25,714 nucleotides of DNA from Prevotella sp. UBA7594 (lineage in GTDB: Bacteria > Bacteroidota > Bacteroidia > Bacteroidales > Bacteroidaceae): positions 1-25,714 of the forward strand of contig DLKG01000013.1 in NCBI GenBank assembly GCA_002490315.1, written 5' to 3'. Under the pieces are notes generated by a model that ran no database searches, was not told the DNA's origin, and saw nothing but the letters and a program-made list of their open reading frames with translations. This document shows, piece by piece, positions 7,875-15,600 of this stretch. Every line of letters begins with the position of its first letter. Position 1 is the first letter of the stretch. The position numbers and the translations under genes are program-made.

Positions 7875-7895
7875 CGGCAGTCGCCCCGACTGCCG
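7875..7895 (+). terminator. 9-bp hairpin between the OmpA gene and the major fimbrillin
   Basis: Arms CGGCAGTCG (7875-7883) and CGACTGCCG (7887-7895) pair perfectly around CCC, seven bases after the stop codon. No T-run follows. It could be a partial terminator or an mRNA 3' stabiliser that separates expression of the assembly genes from the abundant pilin. The rest of the leader to 7949 is A/T-rich, typical before strongly translated Bacteroidetes genes; TTTG at 7903-7906 has no good -7 partner. Confidence 0.5.
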
Positions 7896-7948
7896 ACAAA
7901 CATTTGAACAATTAACAATAAATCTTTTATAAAACATTTTTAAAAATT

Positions 7949-9862
7949 ATGAACAAAATCAACAAGTATTTCCTGATGGGCTCCGTGGCCTTCACGGGAA
8001 TGATGGGTTTCACCGCTTGCTCGTCTGACAACGACGCGGCAGACAACGGTAACGGAACTCCTACAGAGAACACTGTCGTGAAGACACAGTTCGCACTCAA
8101 TGTGCCGCAGACAAGCAATACACGTATGGGTGCAGACATGACACAGCAGGGAACTGAAGGTACTGACTGGAATTTCCGTGGAATCAATAATATGCGTCTT
8201 CTTACTTTTACTGGTGAGCCTGGGACTGTAGCAACATCGACTACAAACATCAGCCTTGGTTCTGACAAGGATGCTTTTGAGTCGGATAATCACCGTCGTA
8301 TTTACCGCGACATTATGATTCCAATCGGCACAGACCACTTCGTGTTTTATGGAACAGCAACGGGAACAGAGGCTGCAAGTTTCAAAACTGGTTCGCTGGG
8401 TATCAGCGCAGATTATAGCAAGGTTCCGCAAAGCACTGGCAACGATGGCGAGAAAGCAGCTTCTACTGCAACTAATCTGAATAATATCGAGTTCTCTCTT
8501 GTACCTGCACAGGGACAGAGCGATATGTTGACAAACCTTGCGTATATACCAACTGCGCTCAATAAGTTGACAGAAATGTCATATGGAGAAGGTGAACAGA
8601 AAAAAACATGGAAAGAACTTGGTGCTGGAGTTACCGCCGGAACAGTGACAGACCCTCGTTTGAAGCACGCTGGTGTGCTCTACAACAAGTTCGTTAAATT
8701 GACAGCCGGTTCTAAGACCTCTGTTCTTGCAACTCTTGTTGAGTTGAAGAAGGCTATTGGTGTGTCTGATACAGACTACCCCAAACCATTAGAGTTCCTT
8801 CAGCAACTTATGAATGATGCCAATACGGCATATACAACCATTAATGAAGGTGATGATGTGACTTCGAAACTTGGTTTGCCTGATGGTGTAGCTACTCTTA
8901 AGTGCGAAGATGGCGTGTTCTCTTATGTACATCCTACGGATGCTCTTGGTGGTGTTGTAAATCAGCTTGATTACAGTAAAGTTTGCTATCCCGCATCTTT
9001 GAACTATTGGATTAATACCACTCTGAAAGCTACTGATGATGTGCTTACTGGTTTTGAAGGTTGGCCTTCATACACGGATTGGAAGAATGACAAGTGGGAC
9101 AATGCAACTTCTCATCAGTGGGAATCAACAGTTAGTTCAGCAACTCGTTCTATTGGTCTTGAGAAAGCAATTCAGTATGCTGTGGCAACACTTAAAACTC
9201 AGGTGCGTATAGGAAACGGTGTCACAACTCTTTCTGATAATGCCAAAGCTAATGGTGAGATTACAGACCGTATTGTGCCTATTAGAAATGAAGCAGAAAA
9301 TAAGCAGAGCTTCACTCTTAAGGGTATTGTCGTAGGTGGACAGCCTTCAAAGGTAGGTTGGAATTATGTAGCTAAATCTGGCGAAGATTTCAAGACTGCT
9401 ATTTATGACAATGAGATGAATAAGGGTCTCGAGAATGATAATATGACTCTTGAGATTCGCAACGACCAGCTTACTCGTCCTAACTACACTCTTGTGCTTG
9501 ATAACAAGCGTGCCGATGACAATGAGGCTGACGTTGTTTACGTTACACTTGAGCTCGTGAACAACTCTGGTATGGAGTTCTTTGGTCATGACGGCATTGT
9601 TCCGCAAGGTGGTAAGTTCTATCTTGTTGGTAAGTTGGATACAACAGATGCAAATAATAATGGTGGTGTCAATAGTGTTGATAAGAAGGGACAGGATCAT
9701 ATCTTCGTTCAGGATCACACAACAATTGCCCGTTTCACAATCGGCAGCTTGAAGAACGCTTACAACACGATTCCTGACCTCCGCTCTTCTTCTATCAGCC
9801 TTGGTTTGGCTGTTAACCTTGAGTGGCAGAATGGTATGGAGTTTGAATATACAATCGACTAA
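7949..9862 (+). CDS. Major fimbrillin lipoprotein, FimA/Mfa1-type (type V pilus shaft)
   Basis: The 637-aa precursor has a lipoprotein signal with lipobox GFTAC (Cys24), followed by SSDND, an acidic stretch like surface-export signals of Bacteroidetes lipoproteins. FALNV (48-52) would be the first beta-strand, and Arg59 in NTRMG occupies the place where P. gingivalis Mfa1 is cleaved (SAR/AG) before donor-strand polymerisation. The C terminus (KNAYNTIPDLRSS, then LAVNLEWQNGMEFEYTID) has the W..G form I associate with major pilins of this type and is a candidate donor strand. It is somewhat longer than P. gingivalis Mfa1. Codon use and base composition are clearly more AT-rich than in neighbours, most so in the middle. 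Followed by a hairpin-rich 364-bp gap, then the anchor gene. Confidence 0.85.
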   Translation: MNKINKYFLMGSVAFTGMMGFTACSSDNDAADNGNGTPTENTVVKTQFALNVPQTSNTRMGADMTQQGTEGTDWNFRGINNMRLLTFTGEPGTVATSTTNISLGSDKDAFESDNHRRIYRDIMIPIGTDHFVFYGTATGTEAASFKTGSLGISADYSKVPQSTGNDGEKAASTATNLNNIEFSLVPAQGQSDMLTNLAYIPTALNKLTEMSYGEGEQKKTWKELGAGVTAGTVTDPRLKHAGVLYNKFVKLTAGSKTSVLATLVELKKAIGVSDTDYPKPLEFLQQLMNDANTAYTTINEGDDVTSKLGLPDGVATLKCEDGVFSYVHPTDALGGVVNQLDYSKVCYPASLNYWINTTLKATDDVLTGFEGWPSYTDWKNDKWDNATSHQWESTVSSATRSIGLEKAIQYAVATLKTQVRIGNGVTTLSDNAKANGEITDRIVPIRNEAENKQSFTLKGIVVGGQPSKVGWNYVAKSGEDFKTAIYDNEMNKGLENDNMTLEIRNDQLTRPNYTLVLDNKRADDNEADVVYVTLELVNNSGMEFFGHDGIVPQGGKFYLVGKLDTTDANNNGGVNSVDKKGQDHIFVQDHTTIARFTIGSLKNAYNTIPDLRSSSISLGLAVNLEWQNGMEFEYTID

Positions 9863-9870
9863 AGCTATTA

Positions 9871-9903
9871 TTCAGACCGTAAGTGTTCGACCGATGGTCT
9901 GAA
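9871..9903 (+). terminator. 8-bp stem-loop after the fimbrillin stop
   Basis: Arms TTCAGACC (9871-9878) and GGTCTGAA (9896-9903) pair perfectly around a 17-base loop, eight bases after the stop codon. No U-tract follows. Confidence 0.4.
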
Positions 9904-9921
9904 GTCTACAAATAAAGGGAG

Positions 9922-9973
9922 TGTGTCAAAACAATAAGCAATGCGCCTCGCGCTCGGCTTGCCTTTTGACACA
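9922..9973 (+). terminator. 10-bp stem-loop with TTTTGACACA arm
   Basis: TGTGTCAAAA (9922-9931) and TTTTGACACA (9964-9973) are perfectly complementary; AAGC/GCTT within the loop can extend the stem. The 3' arm starts with four T. Probable terminator or processing stem. Confidence 0.5.
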
Positions 9974-9996
9974 TCCTCTTCAATAACGACACAGGG

Positions 9997-10020
9997 CGGC
10001 AGACCTTGACCCGTCTGCCG
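9997..10020 (+). terminator. 8-bp GC-rich stem-loop
   Basis: CGGCAGAC (9997-10004) pairs with GTCTGCCG (10013-10020) around an 8-base loop. Confidence 0.4.
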
Positions 10021-10031
10021 TTCACCACCAC

Positions 10032-10058
10032 AGGGCGTCGGAAAGATGCAAACGCCCT
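10032..10058 (+). terminator. 7-bp stem-loop
   Basis: AGGGCGT (10032-10038) pairs with ACGCCCT (10052-10058) around a 13-base loop, directly before the first palindromic unit. Confidence 0.3.
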
Positions 10059-10060
10059 TA

Positions 10061-10190
10061 TAACTGGGAGCGGAGGCGCCCTCGCCTCCGACAGTCCCCA
10101 AGAGCAAATCTAACTGGGAGCGGAGGCGCCCTCGCCTCCGTTGTTCTCAAGATCAAATCTAACTGGGAGCGGGGCGCCCTCGTCTCCGTC
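10061..10190 (+). repeat. Three palindromic units downstream of the fimbrillin
   Basis: Copies start at 10061, 10111 and 10160 (49-50 bp period), each beginning TAACTGGGAG on the plus strand. The first two have stem CGGAGGCG / CGCCTCCG with loop CCCT. Compared with the arrays at the window ends (CGGGGGCG / CGCCCCCG), the fourth stem pair is A-T instead of G-C, a compensatory change. The third copy is decayed (CGGGGCG against CGTCTCCG). The spacers resemble each other (CAAGAGCAAATC, CAAGATCAAATC) but not those of the other arrays. Confidence 0.9.
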
Positions 10191-10226
10191 GTTCCCTTCT
10201 CTCTCCCAATAACAACGACATCAACA

Positions 10227-11279
10227 ATGCATACATCCATCAATCACGGCATCCGCCTTCTTGTCCTCTCCTTCCTCACCGCCACGACTCTCACATCGTG
10301 TATTGACGAAAATCTCAAGGACTGCGGCAAGGACTACAAGGTGAACTACACCGTGCAACTCCACACCAACATCTCCACGGAGATAGAGACAGAGCTGACC
10401 ACCGACATTGAGCGGCAGTTTGGCGTTGACCTCAGTTCCACGCTTGCTGACGTCTTCACCGACCACGCCCGCGACCTCGACCTCTCGTTCTACACCGACG
10501 ACGCTCGCCTCGCGCAGCACGACACCCATCAGATGGACGCCTCGCAGGCTTCCTACACCATCTTCCTGCCCGTGCAACGCTACAAAAACCTTGCTGTAGC
10601 CAACACCGCCGTGGAGCCAATCGTCAACATCGACGGTTTGCAGTCGCTCGACGCCATGCGCCTTGTGCAGACGGAGAATGTCGACACCGTTCCAAGCCAG
10701 CAGGTGGGGCTCTTCTCGGCGCGTCTGCCCATGGAAATTGAGAACCGCGACCAGGAGTTTCATGTCAACCTCTACATGCAGAACTGCACAGCCTGTCTCG
10801 TCCTCGACCCAGGTTCTGTCGCCATCAGCGACGTCCGTGGCTGCGTGACGGGGCTCGCCTCGTCGTTCGCCGTGAACGACAGTGTCTACTCCTTCGATCA
10901 CTCCGTACCCGTACGTGCCAACAAGCTCCGCGCCTCCAACGGACGCCTCATCGGGCTTTACGCCACTGGCTTCCCCTCCAGCGACACTCGTAGCAGCATC
11001 CTCCCGTCCGACGAATCCCAACAGTCATCACTCGGCGGCGTATTCCCGTCTGCCGAAACTGATAATTCTCTCTGGCAATTCAAAGTGTACGTGCATCTTG
11101 CCAACGGCAAAACTACGGAGAGCACACTTTACGTGCTTGAACCCCTCCGTGCCGGCAATCTCCGCATTATCAAGGCTGCCATCCGTGACGACGGAAGCCT
11201 CGTCACCACCACGCAGAACATCGGCGTCAGCGTGAAGCTCGACTGGAAACCGGGTGGCGAGCACGATGTGGAAGTATAG
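10227..11279 (+). CDS. FimB/Mfa2-family pilus anchor lipoprotein
   Basis: The 350-aa precursor has a lipobox LTSC with Cys25. The mature start, IDENLKDCGKDYKVNYTVQL, followed by TNISTEIETELTTDI, is the typical opening of FimB/Mfa2-family subunits. These proteins remain lipid-anchored in the outer membrane, hold the base of the pilus and limit its length. No Arg site after a first beta-strand like that of the pilins is seen, which fits an uncleaved anchor. The C terminus (IGVSVKLDWKPGGEHDVEV) has the family's final beta-strand with a W..G pattern. It is separated from the fimbrillin by the hairpin-rich gap and is 57 bp before the next gene, so it probably shares a transcript with the genes that follow. 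GC-rich codon use matches the neighbours other than the fimbrillin. Confidence 0.85.
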   Translation: MHTSINHGIRLLVLSFLTATTLTSCIDENLKDCGKDYKVNYTVQLHTNISTEIETELTTDIERQFGVDLSSTLADVFTDHARDLDLSFYTDDARLAQHDTHQMDASQASYTIFLPVQRYKNLAVANTAVEPIVNIDGLQSLDAMRLVQTENVDTVPSQQVGLFSARLPMEIENRDQEFHVNLYMQNCTACLVLDPGSVAISDVRGCVTGLASSFAVNDSVYSFDHSVPVRANKLRASNGRLIGLYATGFPSSDTRSSILPSDESQQSSLGGVFPSAETDNSLWQFKVYVHLANGKTTESTLYVLEPLRAGNLRIIKAAIRDDGSLVTTTQNIGVSVKLDWKPGGEHDVEV

Positions 11280-11336
11280 CTGGAAGCTCATTTCGGTTGT
11301 GAGCAAATCAGAAAGTTGAATATTAATATATAGTAA

Positions 11337-12560
11337 ATGTCCCACTCATTCTTTAAGTCATCACTTATCCTCCTTTCGCTGCTCCTTGCCTCATGCGCGG
11401 GTGAGCATTACAACACGGATGGAGGCGACGGCGGCAATAGAGCCGGCGGCGTGCAGATGGAATTCCACATCTCCGCCCCTATGCCCACGGCATCGACGCG
11501 TGTCGGCGACCCCGGCAATCCCACCGGTGAGACCGTTGACTGGGACCGCCTGACCATTATCATCGCCTACACCTCCAAGACTCGTTCCGACGACAGTTTC
11601 GATGCCGAGGAAGGCAAGATGGTCTATTGGGACACGTTCACGCGTGAGGAGTTTGAATCGCTCTCTGAAATCACACATTCCGGCTCTACGCTTGTACCAG
11701 TGCTCGATGCCGACGGCAGCGACTCCGGCGTGCGCATCTTTACGATGCCCTTGCCTTTGGGTACGGCGCGTGTCTATGGCATCACCTACAGTTCGCCCTC
11801 TGAGGCAGCCAACGAGAGCGTGAAGTCCAACCTTATTGATTTTGAGGCGCGCCTCAAGGCGTTCGACAAGCAGGGAAAGAGCCACAACGATGAGATTCTT
11901 GCCTGGGAAATCCCCAACACCTACGCTTCCACCAACGGCACAACATCCACCGTCGATGTGGCGAAGTTTCTTAGTGTCGCCACGGGTTACGGTGTCAACA
12001 CCAAGCCGGGCGTAGCCTCTCCCTACGATCTCTCCATCGCCAAGGCTAACGATATAGAGATGAAGCAATACTGGAAGATGACGTGCCGTCGTCTTGCTGC
12101 GAAGCTCGATGTGCAATGGGACGCTCAGCAGGCCTACGACAACACTAAGGGTTCCTATGTCGACGTCGCCGTAAATGCTTTCTCCTACTGCGGAGGTGCT
12201 TCCGTGGAGGGCGAGGGCAACGGCAGACTATTCCCCTTCAGCGAGCTTCATGGCTCCGCCTATACCTTCTCTCCCGTGGGAGGCACGTCGACATTCTTCA
12301 ACACGACGCCCATCAGCCGTCGCAACGGCCGCGTCTATCATTATTTCTTCCCCGACGGAAGCAAGGAGCCAAGAGTCGATTTCTCCATCTCCACGCAGAC
12401 GGAAGGCTCAGCCGTTTGGCAACCCTACACCTACCATTTTGACTTTTCGCAAGTGGCTCCGCTACGTCCTGCCACATGGTACAAGCTCAACATACGCGTG
12501 AAGGGCAACTCCGGTGAAAACACCAATATCGTGGTGGACAATTTCCAAACGGGCAACTGA
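11337..12560 (+). CDS. Fimbrillin-like lipoprotein, probable minor or tip subunit
   Basis: The 407-aa precursor has a short signal with lipobox LASC (Cys20). A Gly/Asp-rich linker leads to a first beta-strand VQMEFHISAP and then Arg55 in STRVG, the same layout as the Arg site of the major fimbrillin, suggesting proteolytic activation and donor-strand incorporation. The middle is beta-rich; near the C terminus HYFFPDGS and ATWYKLNIRVKG resemble the last strands of fimbrillin-like proteins, followed by a 15-residue tail. Its position after the FimB/Mfa2-like anchor is like Mfa3/Mfa4 or FimC-FimE in P. gingivalis, so an accessory or tip role is likely; one-to-one orthology cannot be told. The next gene starts 42 bp downstream. 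Confidence 0.75.
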   Translation: MSHSFFKSSLILLSLLLASCAGEHYNTDGGDGGNRAGGVQMEFHISAPMPTASTRVGDPGNPTGETVDWDRLTIIIAYTSKTRSDDSFDAEEGKMVYWDTFTREEFESLSEITHSGSTLVPVLDADGSDSGVRIFTMPLPLGTARVYGITYSSPSEAANESVKSNLIDFEARLKAFDKQGKSHNDEILAWEIPNTYASTNGTTSTVDVAKFLSVATGYGVNTKPGVASPYDLSIAKANDIEMKQYWKMTCRRLAAKLDVQWDAQQAYDNTKGSYVDVAVNAFSYCGGASVEGEGNGRLFPFSELHGSAYTFSPVGGTSTFFNTTPISRRNGRVYHYFFPDGSKEPRVDFSISTQTEGSAVWQPYTYHFDFSQVAPLRPATWYKLNIRVKGNSGENTNIVVDNFQTGN

Positions 12561-12570
12561 TGCCCTGTTT
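12547..12570 (+). terminator. Hairpin over the stop codon before the giant gene
   Basis: AAACGGGCA (12547-12555) can pair with TGCCCTGTTT (12561-12570) with a single bulged base and a 5-base loop containing the TGA stop. With no T-run it would at most attenuate transcription into the giant gene. Confidence 0.3.
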
Positions 12571-12602
12571 GCAGAAATACTCTCTTTTGAAATAGACAAT
12601 TA

Positions 12603-15600
12603 ATGGATAACATCAGAAACAGCGCTATGTTAAACCAAATCAATAAATACCTTTCAGCAACATTCTTGCTGCTATTCTTAGCCACGGCTCAGGTCGTGGC
12701 TCAATCGTCTAAAGGCATATATCACGTCACAGCCAACGCAGCTGCCGACGGAGACGGCTCATCATGGCAGTCGCCGATGACTCTCGCCAATGCTCTCGCT
12801 AAAGCATCGGCAGGCGAGGAGGTATGGGTGAAGGGCTACAGCAAGCTCACCGACGACAGTGTCTACCACGCCCCGACAGATGGATTTCTGTTGCGTTCGG
12901 GCGTGAAGCTCTATGGCGGACTGCGCGGTGACGAGCAGTCGTCGGCAGAGGCTGCCAGTCCCTCGTCGTCGCGCAATCGCTACGACATGCAGTACCAGTC
13001 GGTGCTTCTTGCCGACAGCCGCATGAACAACGATTCCGTGCCTGCCAATTACATCATCTTCCCCGAAAACCCCACTCGAGCCGACAATGCTCGTCACTGT
13101 CTTGTTATGAACCTCGGCGTGAGCGATGAGCACAAGAACGATGCTTGTCTCTCTACCGTAGTCTGCGGTATGGTCTTTGCCGGAGGCAACGCCTCGGGCA
13201 AAGAAGACAGCGACGACGGTCATGGCGGCGGACTTCTCATCATCAACCGTTCGTCGCGTTCCGATGATGGTAATGCCTCGAAGCGTTCGTATGATGTTTC
13301 GCAGTGCTACTTTGTCAACAACTATGCCGCACGTGGTGGGGCTATATATGTAGACCCTTCTGTGACCAACAGTGATAACTACGCCAACCGCATACGCCAC
13401 TGCGCCATTTACAACAACGCTGCCGGCTCGCGTGCCACCAATGTCAACTGTGGTGCCGGCGTGTGGCTCGGTGGTTCTTCCGTGTTGTGCAACAGCGAAT
13501 TGTTCAACAACACGGGTGGTGGTGTGCGCCTCTCCGACAAAGCGAAAGTAGTGAACACTACCATTGTGCACAACACCATCACAGCCGTCGACCTCACCGA
13601 TGCTACGCTTGCCGCCAAGGTGCCCACTGCCAATGGTGGCGGTACGCTCTACAATACAGTTTTATGGGGCTCGTCCACTCTCTCCAAGACCGAGACGAAG
13701 CCTGCCTTCCGCAACTGCGCCTACCCTGAGGTGCAGACGGAGACGGGCGACAAGGACGACAACCAAAACCAGCGCATCAGCTACAACAACTTTACCGATG
13801 AGGAGGCGGCGGCTTGGTTTACCGCGCCAACGTCCAACATTGGCTACGACCGAAGCTTTGATATGCTTACAAACCGAACCCCCGAATATTCGTTTGTGCT
13901 CATGGACGAGTCGGCGCTCATCGGGGCAGGCGACACGAAATGGTACACCGAATACGTGTCGTCTACCTTGGAGAGTGAAGTTGACCTTGGTAATAGCTCG
14001 CGCTACAATTCCGACGATGCCATTGATATCGGTGCCTACGAGTTTGAGACGCTCGCCAAAGGACGCCGTCTATACGTTTCGAAGACAGGCGACAACAGCG
14101 ACGGACTCTCTTGGGCAACTGCCTATGCCGACCCGCAGCGTGCCATCGACCAACTCTACGGCGACGGCACCCGCGGTAAGGGCGAGGTGTGGATAGCCAA
14201 GGGCGTGTATGTGCCGCAGAGCTACATAAAGAGCAACATTGCCGACGACCAGACAACGCCGCTCGCTTTCCAAATGCGCAACGGCATAAGCGTGTATGGT
14301 GGTTTCGATGGTACGGAGGACGATCTCTCCGACCGAAAATATAAAGGCAACGAACCGTGGCAGTTTGCTAACGAGACGATTCTTCGTGGCAGTGACTATA
14401 CCGAAAATTCTGCCAAGTGGAACACCACCGACGAGATGTGGGCTGTGTCGAGTAAGTCATATCATGTGGTATGGTTTGCTGCCAATCCTTATGAGATGAA
14501 GACCATCACAGATGCGGAGTTCTCGCTCTCTACCGTGCTCGACGGTGTCACAGTGGAGGGAGGTTCAGCCTCGTCTAACGGCGACCTTAAGTTTTGCCCT
14601 CAACAGGGAGCAGGCATCTATATGATGGGAGCCAACAACTCCGTACGCCGCTGCATCGTGCGCAACAACAATGCCGGAATGAAGAGCCTTCACCAGTCGG
14701 CAACATTGTCGCCGCAGGGTGGTGGTATCTACAACCTCGGCGGACAGATACGCTATTCGCTCGTCTACAACAACTCGGCGGCAGAGGGTGGAGGCATCTA
14801 TATGTCGGCAGTTGGCTTTGTCAACAACTCGATGGTTGCCAACAACTCGGCTGTCAACGGCTCCGGCATATTTGTCGACCGCTCGTTTGCCCAAGAGCAG
14901 TATCTCATCATAGCCACTAACGTCATCACCAACAATACCTCCACAAGCAACGGCGCCGTCTATGTGAACGGCGACGGACTCGTGGAGCAGTGCACCATTG
15001 CCAACAACTACACGTCGAACGTTACGGACGATACGGGTGCTGGCGTTACTTCGCACACCGGCGGACTCTATATCACGGGTGCTGCCACCGTCATTAACAA
15101 CATCCTTTGGAACAACTCGCTCAAGCAAACAGCAGGTAAAGACTCCAAAAAGGCCACTGAATCGCTGGCGCAGGTTTATGCTTACCGCCCGTCGCGCGAC
15201 TCTACACTATTCTATAACAATGCCATCACCGATGTCAACTCCACAGCGTGGAACGATGTATACCAGACTGGTACCTATGAACTCACTTCTTCCGAGTTTG
15301 CTATTGGCTCTGGAAAGCAATACAATGTCGCCGACAGCCTCTCCACACAACGTGGAGTGCAGGCGACATGGACAAACATCGACTACTATTGGATTACGCG
15401 TTCCAACTCCGTGTTGCGCGACAAAGGTATGCTCTACGGACAGTTGGCAAAAGAAGTGCTCTTCAAGCCATGCACTGACTTCCACGAGCGCAACTTCGAG
15501 GCTAAGCCTCCTATTGGTCCCTACATCAGCGACTCGCCCGAGATAGTGTTTGATGCCCACTCCAAGCCGGGCACGCTGCGACTCTACTTCGACGACTCTA

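Larger units (their letters stand above)
9863..10226 (+). other. Hairpin-packed intergenic region after the major fimbrillin
   Basis: No gene is supported in these 364 bases. Four perfect-armed stem-loops (9871-9903, 9922-9973, 9997-10020, 10032-10058) and three palindromic units (10061-10190) follow one another almost without gaps. The frames on the minus strand here are repetitive products of the palindromes. I see no TAnnTTTG promoter for the anchor gene. Confidence 0.75.
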
